A stretch of 64,000 nucleotides of DNA, taken from NCBI GenBank assembly GCA_037178625.1, contig JAWZXG010000037.1, positions 1 to 64,000 of the forward strand. The letters are read 5' to 3'. The stretch is from Skeletonema tropicum (taxonomy: Eukaryota > Bacillariophyta > Thalassiosirophyceae > Thalassiosirales > Thalassiosiraceae). The position numbers and the translations under genes were made by a program. Below the pieces are notes generated by a model, which worked only from the letters and a program-made list of their open reading frames with translations, ran no database searches and was not told the DNA's origin. Positions 24,713-34,593 of this stretch are shown in pieces (the first letter of the stretch is position 1; every line of letters begins with the position of its first letter).

Positions 24713-26948
24713 TTATCAATCTAAGTATGATCCCAACAACATCCGAGGAGGAGGAGGATGTTGGATTGACTATTCCTCCTCCTCACCGTCGCCGATGATG
24801 ATGATCAACAGTTAGTTAACGCGAACTAGTAGTTTGGAATGATCATCGGAGGTGTGGTTGGGATTAATCATCATCATCATCGGCGGCGTGTGGAGAATGG
24901 CGAGTGAGCCGAATGTAGCGTAATGATATTGAATAAGTAATTCCACCGCCGATGATGAATTATTACACCACCGCCGATGTTGATGAATGGATTGAAGGTC
25001 GAGCGAAGCGAGACAGTGGAAGAATGATGCGACAAGTCGAAAGTCGAGTGAGCCGGAGGCGAGGGAGATGGAAGTAATGCAAATACTGTCAACGGTACGG
25101 TGGTGGAAATAGTGAAGGAGCGAGTGAGCCGCCAGGCGAGGGAGCTGTTGATTTTTGATTTTGGTATTGCTATGGTATTATTGATAATGATGATATTGAA
25201 AATATTATATGGACGATGGAAGAATTGACGGTGGTGGAGGTAATTCTGTTCATTTTGTTGAAATTTCGAAATTTTGGAGTGTCTTCGGCGCTGGGGATGA
25301 CTTTCTGGGGTACGGTCAATTTAGTTGAGTTGATTGGCAAAGAATCGATATTTGGCCTTGAATAGTACCAATTGATAGAACTCGACGAGAGGATTCAAAA
25401 TCACTACTCATCTCATTCATACGACCAATAGAAGGAGAGGTATGGATGTTTGGATGGGTAGAGTGCGTGGGAGTTTAGGTTGGACAAGTGACAAGGAGTG
25501 ACGCTGAATGACTTCAAGGGTGCACCGTAAGCTTTCCAGCCACATGAACATCTTCAATCATACTCATTTACTATTTAATCATTATTTTTCATCTAGAGTC
25601 GAGGGCACAATTAATCAACAAACATTGTTGCCCGAACACCTAACAGTAACATAAAACTTCTTGATATTCATTTCTCTCTCCCCTCTACGTTAGTTTGCGT
25701 CCAAAAATTTAAACCTCTCCTCACGAATCCTCCTCCAAGCCTTCTTGCTAGCTCGTACTTCCTTCTTGATACGTTCCTCTTCCTCACGTTCCTTCTTATT
25801 CGGGTCTACGATGCTCTCGAAGGGTTCCGTAATCCACTCATCCCAAACTGACTTGTCTGCCTCAACCTTCTCATTCGACTTGAGCTTCTTATTCTCTTCT
25901 ATCTTTGCAGCAACTTCATCCGCCTCGTCAAGCCTCTTCTGTGCCCGAAGTGCCTGTTCGAGGTACTTGTATAATGTTAATGTAATAGTCTCATGATGGT
26001 CCGGTCCAATATCAGGAGATTGACATCGCAACTTGATGATGTCTGATGATCTTCCATGGTGCTACAGTAATATTAAAGCAGTGAATAGAAGAGGAGGACG
26101 GTGATGGCATGGCACAGTAGAATGTAGCTTTATCATTGCATTGCTCTGTTGATGGCGGTATGTAATTTGAGACGGCCATCTTGATTTTTGAAGCGGTACC
26201 ACCTTCTCAGCCGTATCAAAGCACAACACACGCAGATCAAAAATTGACAATGGCTGATATCTTGTCTCCTACGCGGCCAATGAAGGCGATAAGTGGCGTT
26301 TTGGAAAGCTCTCATTGCGCTCTATCGATTAGGCCTGTAATTATCCTAATTGGAGGACTTTCATTCAATCAATCCGTTCAAAAACAGGTCTAGAAAGTCA
26401 CCAGTGGCTCTCAATCCGGCTCCACAGCCACAGCCCGAATTTGACGATATGACAACCAATCGAAAGCTCTTTTCAATCTCTTTCGATTAGTACTATCATT
26501 CAGCCAACTGAATAATCTAAACATAGCTCGGGCAAAGCCCTCGCAAAAAAGCGACCACTTTAGTCAGCCTTGTCCAGACAGTTGACAGTTGACAGTTGAC
26601 AGTTGATTGGTCGAAAATCCCAAAGAGCGACCAGTTCAATCAGCCTCACATCATGACAGTTGGCACGGAAGCATCAAACGCTTCGCTGAAGAACGATCAC
26701 TTAATTCAGTAAGATCCAACTACTCACTGCTCGGGCAAAGCCCTCGCACAATACACTGAGCATAGATCAGCAATTGCTCATCAGTGAACTAAGTTACATG
26801 TACCGTCCAATGATAGTTAGATCAACTCAGTACCGTCCATGATAATAATCCATTGTGCAACATCAACTTGCCTCGACTGTGCTCGACATCCTCCGCTTCG
26901 CTCCAGACTTACTACCCAACAATTTAATGTATTCATTTAATATATTCA
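24713..26948. repeat. 2.24-kb array unit 12
   Basis: 2236 bp, four heptamers near 26577. One private substitution near 26348 (CTAATTGG for CTGATTGG). Confidence 0.97.
25690..26061 (-). CDS. Array exon copy 12
   Basis: Intact, same protein as copy 2. It is the last copy, because unit 13 stops before this region. Confidence 0.5.
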   Translation of the reverse strand, partial: HHGRSSDIIKLRCQSPDIGPDHHETITLTLYKYLEQALRAQKRLDEADEVAAKIEENKKLKSNEKVEADKSVWDEWITEPFESIVDPNKKEREEEERIKKEVRASKKAWRRIREERFKFLDAN

Positions 26949-27321
26949 TTATCAATCTAAGTATGATCCCAACAACATCCGAGGAGGAGGAGGATGTTGG
27001 ATTGACTATTCCTCCTCCTCACCGTCGCCGATGATGATGATCAACAGTTAGTTAACGCGAACTAGTAGTTTGGAATGATCATCGGAGGTGTGGTTGGGAT
27101 TAATCATCATCATCATCGGCGGCGTGTGGAGAATGGCGAGTGAGCCGAATGTAGCGTAATGATATTGAATAAGTAATTCCACCGCCGATGATGAATTATT
27201 ACACCACCGCCGATGTTGATGAATGGATTGAAGGTCGAGCGAAGCGAGACAGTGGAAGAATGATGCGACAAGTCGAAAGTCGAGTGAGCCGGAGGCGAGG
27301 GAGATGGAAGTAATGCAAATA
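26949..27321. repeat. 2.24-kb array unit 13, truncated
   Basis: Only the first 373 bp of the unit are present. It stops within GCAAATA, where other units continue CTGTCAACGG; the TIR element at 27322 starts there. Confidence 0.95.
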
Positions 27322-27762
27322 CCAGTCTAAAATCTGTACCTTTAAGAACGAGTCTGTCCCTTAAGATGTGCTGAATTTTCTATCTGTCCGTTTCGGACGC
27401 CTTCTTGTCCGATTCCAGTGAAACCAAGCCAGTGGGAGTCGGCGAGGACATTGTAGAGAAGGTTGCTATGCTCGGAATCGGCCGCCGCGGCGGTATAGGG
27501 GCAGATCGAATGCTGCACTGTCGACAATGCTGAATTGCTGTGTTTTGAGGTGCGATTTCATTTTCAGCAAATCTTTTTGCTCGTACATACGTCGAGATAC
27601 GCCAGTCGTACCGTATAATAAATGACAGATCGCACACGCTGCATTAACATTGATGATGATATCAATGTTAATCGCATTCATAAATGACAGCGCCTAAATA
27701 TTACCATAGTGATAGCATCTAGACAACTCAGCGGCTCTACCTTTGCGGCGAATTATTTGACA

Positions 27763-27948
27763 ATGCCGACAAAAGTTCCACGCAATCGCGATTCTCTCCC
27801 GCACGCCGAGGGGGAACGGCCGTTAGGTGCTGGTGGATGCAAGCGCCGCCATGAAGATAGCAATAGTAATGATGACAATCGGCGGCCAAAATCTGCAGAA
27901 GATTCTAGATGCTTACCAACTATTATTGACTGCTGGCAGACACGATAA
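27763..27948 (+). CDS. Small basic/acidic ORF inside the TIR element
   Basis: The ATG-started frame MPTKVPRNRDSLPH runs for 61 residues, ending CWQTR. It is hydrophilic, with a HEDSNSNDDNRR tract. It overlaps the next ORF in another frame. It may be a first exon that splices into the downstream frame, because a TTAG precedes that frame at 27823-27826. No family recognised. Confidence 0.2.
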   Translation: MPTKVPRNRDSLPHAEGERPLGAGGCKRRHEDSNSNDDNRRPKSAEDSRCLPTIIDCWQTR

Positions 27949-28234
27949 TCCCATCACGAACGCTGAGCTGAAAGCATGGATTGGTGTGAGATGGAAGAAA
28001 GGAGACGCCTCCATCCCGACAACGAAGCAACCTCTAAAGGATATGAAGGATGCCATGACCGACCGGGTTCCGATGTTTGAGTTGAAAAAGCTGATGGTGG
28101 CACGGAAACACTTCTCTTCTTTGGAGGAAGCAGAAGAGTTCGTGACGCAATATCATGACGATTTGGAAGCTGGATCAGAAGCCGGATCATCTGACGAAGA
28201 AGAAGACGAAGAGATTGATATTGTAGGAGTTTGA
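27851..28234 (+). CDS. Hypothetical protein with acidic tail, inside the TIR element
   Basis: From the first ATG at 27851 this encodes 127 residues. The frame is open upstream to 27827, just after an in-frame TAG that could be a splice acceptor. It is predicted helical (QNLQKILDAYQLLLTAG, ITNAELKAWIGVRWKK) and ends in a Ser/Asp/Glu stretch (GSSDEEEDEEIDIVGV). I do not recognise a domain. It is the longest coding-like frame in the element and could be cargo or a remnant of an element protein. Confidence 0.35.
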   Translation: MKIAIVMMTIGGQNLQKILDAYQLLLTAGRHDNPITNAELKAWIGVRWKKGDASIPTTKQPLKDMKDAMTDRVPMFELKKLMVARKHFSSLEEAEEFVTQYHDDLEAGSEAGSSDEEEDEEIDIVGV

Positions 28235-28259
28235 ATTGTCTAATTAGTTGGCCTTCACA

Positions 28260-29400
28260 TAGGCACATTACTAATTATAGACACAACCCATCATAATCTT
28301 TCGTCTTCACTTGATCAACAAACTAACACTCCTCATAGTCGACTCCACCACCATCTCTACTTATCTCCCGTCCCACTTGTGTATAATATAAGTTGACATA
28401 AACCAGCATGATGAATAAACCAGCACAGCATCGTCGTTGTTGTTTTGTCTCAAAACAGTAGTCATCATCCACGATGGATCTTTCACTAATGAGAAGCAAT
28501 AGAGTCTGTAGACTGCAGACACAAGGAAGATTTCTCCAATCTGGTAACACCCCCCCCCCAAGAAATCTCCAAATATTTTGTCTCCCTAGAGAGTTATCAC
28601 ACGGTGGATGAAACTCTCGATAATGTTGACGAATCTTTCATTGATTGATGCAGTGGCGTTACCTGATTCTTCAATGATAACTGCTGCTGCTAATATTAGT
28701 TTTGATCCGCCCCTCCCGGGTGAAGTCATTATTTACGTCACATCAAATTATCTTCCAAATAACGGTTGACGAAACATCCCAACCGCACCCATTCTTTTCT
28801 ATGACCATAATAACGCTTTGCAAGACGGGAGGGGAACCTTGCGACAAGTACTAGTGCCCCATATGCACTGTATTGTCATGAAGATGAAGTATCTATTTTT
28901 GACACACGGTCATTTCAGAGTGTACTGAGAGTCATTGGCGACTATACCAGGCCCAAAATTCAACTCAGAGCATGGCAAGGGAGTGGAGAGGACGGGGCGT
29001 AGTAATTTATTGGTGCGGACGCCTGCGTATTACTGTGAGGGAGGTCAAATAGTCGACGAGTGGCCATGTTGCGGCCTGTGAAATGGAAATGAAAAGATGT
29101 GCTGAATTTTTGGATTGAGTTAGATCTCGATTATCGCCAACTATTGGCTTAATTACGTTTTTTTATGCGACAAAGATGAATATTAGCGATAAAGGAACAG
29201 ACTGATTCGGGGTCTAAAAGCGTCCAAATCAATCAATATAACATTCTTTGAGTGCTTCGATCTCAGTCAATACCCGACCGATCATAGTTATAATTGGACG
29301 TGCATGAATAAGCATTATCTCAGCTGCAGTCAGCTTCAATGGGCGGCTTAATCGGCTGGAAACTGACCGAGATCGAAGAGCGCAAAGATGTGCTGAAACT
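28260..29400. other. Non-coding interior of the TIR element
   Basis: No convincing gene on either strand. It contains a run of ten C at about 28550-28560 and a second copy of GATGTGCTGAATTTT near 29096. Confidence 0.5.
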
Positions 29401-29445
29401 TAAGGTACAGACTAGTTTTAGACTGGTACTACAATACCCGCCTTC

Positions 29446-29610
29446 GCCCTTTTCCTTTCTTTTGCTCGGCCTTTCGCTCAAAGAAGGCTTGTGGGCGAAT
29501 TAATTTCGCTTCACTTGAGAGAAGTCGCGATGAAGAAGCGGCTGCGTTGTATTTGTATTGGTATTGTGTGTCTCTGTCTCATTCATCGCCATTCTGCAGT
29601 GGACAATTTA
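29446..29610. repeat. Segment shared (inverted) with the 1-kb 5S-bearing repeats
   Basis: CCTTTCTTTTGCTCGGCCTTTCGCTC and the following GAAGAAGCGGCTGCGTTG, TTTGTATTG and TGTGTGTCTC blocks match, by eye and with small indels, the reverse complement of about 39420-39560 and its tandem copies near 40390-40530 and 41370-41490. It places a shared 5'-like sequence directly in front of the DNA2 relic. Confidence 0.65.
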
Positions 29611-30797
29611 TTGTGCAAACTAATTGGTAGTGGTGTGAATTATAGCGACTTGGTTCCAAATCCTATTGTGAGGATAGGGAGAGAGGGGTCTTGCCATGCA
29701 AACGTCCACAACTGCTGGCTCAGAACATTGCACTTGAAGCTGGGTACTTGTACGAAGCCAAATGCCGATGTTCTCTTCAATGTTGTAACAACTTCAGCAC
29801 GGGTTGTAGGCGTAAGTGCTCTCACTGCGCCACGCAGTTCACTATTGGCGGGGCAAAAGTTTGATGTCGCAATCGTCGATGAAGCAGGACAGATAAGTCA
29901 GCCTGCTATATAAGGTGCAATCATGGCGGCTGATTCATTTGTATTGGTTGGAGATCACATGCAACTTCCACCGCTTGTAGTGAGTGAGGTGGCCGACCAA
30001 GCTGGTAAGTTTGGATATCTTCTATCTTCCCCGCATGCAATATATCTTGCTCTGGAAGTCCAACTCTCTACTATTGTACCCTGCTTTGCCTGGATATAGC
30101 TTACGGTGAGTCCATGCTCATTCATCTCTCGGAAGGATTCCCCAATGCAGTGGCCAAACTGACGATGCAATATCAAATGAACGAGGACATGTGTCATTTT
30201 TCCAACGTCGTCGCGTACAAAGGATTGCTCAAGTGTGGCAACGATGAGGTAAAGAATCAGAAGCTCCGATTACCTGTCACTCCCAAACAACAAACATATC
30301 CCGGCATGAAGTGGATTGAGAGAGTCGTCAACCCCAAATGTCCCGTCGTATTCCTCGATTGTACGGCCAAGGAGAGTCAGGGCCCGTGAATACTGCAGAG
30401 ATATCTTTAGTGGAGCAATGCGTGAGAGCGCGATCAGGTTGCCTTCGATTGGTGTTATTACGCCCTTCCGATCTCAGCTGCGTGCTCTAACTCTAAAAAA
30501 CAGTCTTAATTTGATGAGCAACAGTGGGCTTGAATTGAGCACAATTGATCGGTTTCAAGGAAGAGACACAAATCAGTGGTGATCACTTCTCTTGTTAGGA
30601 GCAATGATGAAGGCAAGTCGGGGAGATTGCTACAAGACTTACGCCGTCTCAACGTAGCGTTTTCACGAGCCAAACACAAAATGATTATCATTGGATCTTA
30701 CTCCACGTTGCATCGATAAAGTGATGTGCTACGGCCCATCTTGGAGTCGTGTCGTGAACGTGGGTGGGTTCAAAATATTCCAGAAGCTATAAATTGA
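29491..30797 (+). pseudogene. DNA2: DNA2-type superfamily 1 helicase, decayed C-terminal part
   Basis: The conceptual product carries the helicase core of the DNA2 nuclease/helicase, a nuclear and mitochondrial enzyme that trims Okazaki flaps and resects ends. Visible motifs in order: FDVAIVDEAGQISQPAI (Walker B, motif II), FVLVGDHMQLPPLV (motif III), LTMQYQMNEDMCHFSN, IGVITPFRSQLRAL, LSTIDRFQGRD (motif V) and LRRLNVAFSRAKHKMIIIGS (motif VI). One GT-AG intron (30005-30099) joins VADQA to AYGESM in frame. Breaks are a TAA at 29911-29913 inside a conserved stretch, frameshifts near 30388 and 30580, and a TAA near 30717. The nuclease domain and helicase motif I are absent. The first ~120 bp are repeat-derived (see 29446-29610), so homology really begins near 29750. 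Confidence 0.85.
30005..30099 (+). other. Intron of the DNA2 relic
   Basis: GTAAGT donor and GATATAG acceptor, 95 bp. Removal restores the conserved reading VADQA-AYGESMLIHL, which supports spliceosomal introns and the plus-strand orientation. Confidence 0.8.
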
Positions 30798-31005
30798 AGT
30801 CTTGTTCATGATGCTTGTTGTTGCTGAAGACTGCGGTGCTGTAGCTGTAAAAGTGAGTGCATGGAAAGTTGTGTGCCTTTAGCTTGGACGAGACGCAGAG
30901 CTGCTTGCCCCATAGACGATGAAGGAAAGAATCAATAAAGATATAATACTACATTGGTTATTGAATGCTGTCATCCTATATCCATGATGAGATTTTTAAA
31001 CTATC

Positions 31006-31057
31006 GAGCGTCCCATTTTGGGACTCTCGATTTTGAGAGTCCCAAAATGGGACGCTC
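31006..31057. repeat. Perfect 23-bp inverted repeat (hairpin) with 6-nt loop
   Basis: Arms 31006-31028 and 31035-31057 are exact reverse complements (core CCCATTTTGGGACTCTC), with loop GATTTT. A third exact copy of the arm lies at 34523-34545. Confidence 0.95.
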
Positions 31058-31468
31058 AAGCAATAAAGTAGATAATAAAGCTAAAGAGGCTTCTGTTGCC
31101 TTCACCAAGGTCCGATGGGATGGTTCCTAGCTTTTTTTGCTGTGAAAAGCATTTCTTGGCTCTCTACGCTAGCATTTCTGTTGTTTTTTTTGGCTGTCTG
31201 GACGTCCCCCCGGCCTTCACTTCGACGCTTGAGAAGGTAGGTAGGTGTCAGCCACAAAAAGATACAGGCACCTCACGCCTCCGAGACCCAAGCAATGTCA
31301 AGTACATTACCAGCGGCAGCTAGTGGCTTTGTTTATTGCACTGTAGAAGTTGGATACACGCCGTAGTAATACTGTAATCACATGTAGTGTGTGTGTGTCG
31401 GCAGTGTAACATGCCGATGAGAGAAGTGATTAAAGGAGCTTGTAGGGGGGCGGATACAACGAAGAAAG

Positions 31469-31957
31469 ATGGACGGCAACGCCTTTGATTCTGATCTGTA
31501 CGATGATGAAGATGACATTATTGCCGCTCACGGTCACGACGTCTCAATGGGTGGGTTGCTCGCAGATGAGGAGGAGGAGGATCCGGAGGACTATGTATAT
31601 GTCAACGATGACTCTACAAATCTTCGTGTTGGCAATGGCAAATGGCCGCCTCCTCTCACACCATGGAATGAACGGTGTGCACACATCATCTACCCTAAGT
31701 TAACGTTCAACGAGGGAAGTGACTCTAGCTATGAGCAGGCTAAGAAGGAGGTGAAATACTTTAACGACCGCCTGGGACATGGTGAAGAAGGTGTGAAGAA
31801 CTTGTTTCGAAAACATTTTGGGAGTAAGAGCGAGTTGTTTTTGAAGTTCCATGAGCACCTTGGCATGGAATACCATGACTTCTGTTGCTTCTGAGCTACA
31901 TTCTTCATCGAGTGCAAGTTTAGCAAGACGTATAGTACACTTTGTTAAGACAAATAC
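31469..31957 (+). pseudogene. Element protein fragment 1 (acidic N-terminus)
   Basis: Starts ATG at 31469 with an Asp/Glu-rich segment (DLYDDEDDIIAAHGHD, DEEEEDPEDYVYVNDD). A globular stretch follows (WNERCAHIIYPKLTF, FRKHFGSKSELFLKFHEHLGMEYHDFCCF). A TGA at 31892-31894 interrupts it; the same frame goes on ATFFIECKFSKTYSTLC before TAA. Not recognised. It is probably the N-terminal part of the element's main protein. Confidence 0.4.
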
Positions 31958-32086
31958 GTCGACACGTCTTCATTTGCCACTGAGGAACAATACTTCTGAC
32001 GATGAAATGATTGCAATCATCGGCAAGATAGAGGGAGCCAAGCTCGGGAGGAGTAGTGTGCTATATCGTAAACAAATACTCAGCAG

Positions 32087-32485
32087 TTGGGTAGACTGTA
32101 CCCGGGTGCAGCGAGTCTCAAGTTTATGACTCTAAAGGAGATGAAGGAGTTTCATCAGAGCCATGGTGGCTTACCAAACATCTCCTGGAGCGGAAGGGTT
32201 GACACTGTGCGTCAGAGATTGGCTGTGGCTGGTGCTTTGCACGAAGCGAAGAATGTGGATGGTGTACATGCCCATGCTCAAGATGAAGATGTTTTTACTG
32301 GGGAATACGCAGCAATCATTGAACTTCTTGCAAGAAGCTCTTTTATGAAACCACTGCGGAAAGGGAATGATGAGGGGCAAGCCAAATACGCCGCACTGGG
32401 TCACCGCGCCGAGAAGCCATTCATGGAAAAAGATTTCGATATTTGTCAGAGGATTTATGGTCAAAATAGTCTAGAAGCTATCTAA
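32087..32485 (+). pseudogene. Element protein fragment 2
   Basis: A 132-codon frame following the previous fragment after a frameshift. It is mainly helical (LKEMKEFHQSHGGLPNISW, VDTVRQRLAVAGALHEAKNV) and ends ALGHRAEKPFMEKDFDICQ. The GHRAEKPFMEK segment resembles the helix that precedes the catalytic strand in YqaJ/lambda-exonuclease-type nucleases, but this is a weak call. Confidence 0.35.
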
Positions 32486-32941
32486 GTACTCTCCAGGACT
32501 CGTTCGACGTGGCTCTGTCGAAACTGACACTGAAAATGATGAAGAGCAACATCATTTCTTTTTGAGGGACACGGCAGATGGAATTACCATAATATAATGG
32601 ATTTAGGTGATGATAAAAGGATAGCCGTCCCAATCGAGTGTAAGTGCCGTGCGTCGCCACGAATATTTGCAAAGGAACGAAGTCGTATTGAGACTCTTCA
32701 TAGAGAGAATGCGTCTGGAAGAGGGATGGGCGTTTCAACTGAGGTTGATATGGATACATACACGGTTGATATGGGTACACACACAGCGTACGCGGTAGAG
32801 ATGATAGTGGAGTATTCAGATACGCATTTGGAACTTTTCCATAGATGTGTGCCAGACGTTGGTGATCGGTGCATTTTTCTCATTGGCAATGACACATCGC
32901 TCATGGCCATGTACATCTTCGTATTTCCAGCTAATAGCTAA
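32486..32941 (+). pseudogene. Element protein fragment 3, PD-(D/E)XK-like nuclease signature
   Basis: In one frame FFLRDTADGIT (about 32557-32589) precedes, after a stop, DDKRIAVPIECKCRASPRIF in the frame 32597-32941. The D...(E)xK arrangement with flanking strands is the signature of PD-(D/E)XK nucleases. A later segment (LELFHRCVPDVGDRCIFLIGN) fits the strand that follows in YqaJ-like exonucleases. This is inferred from pattern only. Two stops and at least one frame change show the gene is dead. Confidence 0.4.
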
Positions 32942-32959
32942 GTTCATCGTTGACATGAA

Positions 32960-33509
32960 AACAGTGTGAAGAACCGGTGGCTTGGTTCTTACTTGATGTA
33001 CTTCGGTGTCGCTTTCCTCGAGGTAATCAGTGGTGCACGGTAAAAATGACTTTCCGTATCCAACGTTGGCTCATTGTAGGAATACTAACAAGAAGCGCGC
33101 TGCCTTTGAGGATTCTATCGACTTGGCGATCGATATGCTGTTGGATGTCGTCAAGGCCCATACGGGCCAGACACTCCTTGAAGCTGCAGCTTGTACCACT
33201 GGAGTAGAGAGTACGGAAACACGGCTTCAAAGGGAGCCTTTTACACTTTTGCCGCAGCAGCCTGTGGCACCTGTTCAAGACCAGGAGAGAAGGCCTCGTA
33301 GTCGTAGTACAGCAAAGCAGAGGACACCCCAAGCTCCTGGGTTGCCTGCACCTGCAGTTGTGTCTGGACAAACACCAAGGACGATTAAACAGAAACCAGT
33401 GCAAACTCATTTAGATCGTTGCAAGCAATGTGTAGGAATCTACTTGGCAAAGGTACAGACTATTGGTGTAGCGGTCGACGGGCAGAAGAAGAGGAAGAAG
33501 AAGAAGTAG
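32960..33509 (+). pseudogene. Element protein fragment 4
   Basis: The frame from 33030 reads NDFPYPTLAHCRNTNKKRAAFEDSIDLAIDMLLDVV, then a Pro/Gln/Arg-rich linker (PQQPVAPVQDQERRPRSRS), and ends in a lysine run. The preceding sequence LGSYLMYFGVAFLEV (from about 32980) is in another frame. No family recognised. Confidence 0.35.
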
Positions 33510-34098
33510 ACGAACGCACTCGACGTTTGTGTGAGCACTGCGGCAAAAGGACTGACAACATCTGCCTTGGATGCCGCCGGTTTGCTGCTTCTCTGCACCA
33601 TCTGTGAAGAAGACTGACAAGAAACATCCGAAGAACTTCTCAGTCAAAACACCAATCCTAAATCGGAAGACTGGTGCTTTGCGCCGGGTAAAAAGGAGTG
33701 AAGATTTGGTCCACGAGACAGCCGTTTGCCAGTGGACTTGCTATCATGCTTTGCATCGTGAGGCATGGGAAACCTATACCGAGAGCAACAAACAGCAGAT
33801 ACTTGCGATGGCAAGGGGAAAAAGATCGGAAGCAAATGAGAAGAAGAAAGAAAGGAGGAGAAGGAAGAAGAAGGGCACGTTGAAGACATCGAAGAGGGAA
33901 AGGACGAAGACAATAGCGTAGGAGAAAGCGAAGAAGAAGATGCAGAGAGGACCCAGTCGGGGAGCGGGTCGGGTGAGGAGTCGGATAGCGAGTCAGTCAA
34001 TGAGTCAGATGAAGAGTCGGATACAGACTCCGATGAAGATGATGAAAATGATCAAAATAATGGTCGCAAGAGAAGCCATCGCAAAATGAGCAAATGAT
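33497..34098 (+). pseudogene. Element protein C-terminal fragment with zinc-knuckle-like motif
   Basis: RRLCEHCGKRTDNICLGCRR has Cys pairs spaced CxxC-x6-CxxC, as in zinc ribbons. Then, in another frame, comes TPILNRKTGALRRVKRSEDLVHETAVCQWTCYHALHREAW. The tail is highly charged: a Lys/Arg-rich segment, then a Ser/Asp/Glu repeat (SDSESVNESDEESDTDSDEDDE) ending near 34098. Frameshifts separate the parts. Confidence 0.35.
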
Positions 34099-34593
34099 AC
34101 AATAACAATACGATAATGGGAAGAGAAGCAACATGAGAAGTTCACCGGGCGGGACCGGGACAAAAGATACACGAGAATAGATACATATCACATGAACATA
34201 GATATTCATTACATAGAACACAATATATACAGCCTTCGCACACTGACAACCGACCCTCCACACCCCCCACTCATTGTAGCGAAGGTGTAGACGTGCAATG
34301 GAAGCATTTTCGGGCCGTCGAGGTCCAAAGAATGCCCATTTTGTAGGTATTCAAAATTCTCATTTTTCCTCGAAAAAAAAAAACACGAAAATCATATCTA
34401 CAATATCGGTGCCTAGAGACAACTAATGACCAAAATGAAAAAACTGAGCACAAGGCATTGGTCGCACGAATGTATAGAAGACGTCTGTAAACTTTTTTGG
34501 GTCATTGCAACAATTATTCAACGAGCGTCCCATTTTGGGACTCTCGAGAAGTAGCAAAAATTTTTCGCAGTTTAAAATCTCATCATGGATATA

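Larger units (their letters stand above)
1..27321. repeat. Tandem array of ~2243-bp units (12 full + 1 partial)
   Basis: The same unit repeats head to tail from the first base. Using the sequence TTATCAATCTAAG as phase marker, units start at 1, 2262, 4508, 6744, 8982, 11234, 13495, 15748, 17991, 20234, 22477, 24713 and 26949. Common lengths are 2243 and 2236 bp. The 7-bp difference equals one copy of an internal GACAGTT heptamer. Each unit holds a minus-strand reading frame, a GAGGAGGAGG/CCTCCTCCTC inverted trinucleotide tract, GATGAT and ATCATC tracts, and two copies of a GCTCGGGCAAAGCCCTCGC hairpin-like motif. The left edge lies outside the window; the right edge is cut at 27321. Confidence 0.98.
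27322..29426. mobile_element. DNA-transposon-like element, TA target site, CCAGTC termini
   Basis: The left end reads CCAGTCTAAAA (27322-27332) and the right end TTTTAGACTGG (29416-29426), an exact 11-bp inverted repeat. TA flanks both sides (27320-27321 and 29427-29428). Homology continues inward with TCTGTACC and TTAAG on both sides, and GATGTGCTGAA occurs near both ends (27365, 29093, 29390). TA duplications are typical of Tc1/mariner-like and related families. No DDE transposase is visible inside, so it is probably non-autonomous. The flanks are not the two halves of one array unit, so this is not a simple insertion into the array. Confidence 0.7.
30979..34591. mobile_element. 3.6-kb decayed DNA element with compound inverted termini
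   Basis: The left end reads TATCCATGATGAGATTTTTAAACT (30979-31002) and the right end is its reverse complement less one T (34569-34591). TA flanks both ends (30977-30978 and 34592-34593). Inside each end lies the same 23-bp block (31035-31057 and 34523-34545) in inverted orientation, separated from the outer block by unrelated spacers. At the left end the 23-bp block is doubled into a hairpin. The interior holds plus-strand frames with frequent stops (see below), so I read it as a dead autonomous-size element. Family unknown. Confidence 0.65.

Noticed and set aside
1..27321. Array considered as a CRISPR or other short-spacer array
   Set aside because: The unit is 2.24 kb with no unique spacers, and the genome is eukaryotic.
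28323..28550. Minus-strand 75-codon Cys-rich frame in the TIR element
   Set aside because: No start context, no homology recognised, and it overlaps a C-run; likely chance.
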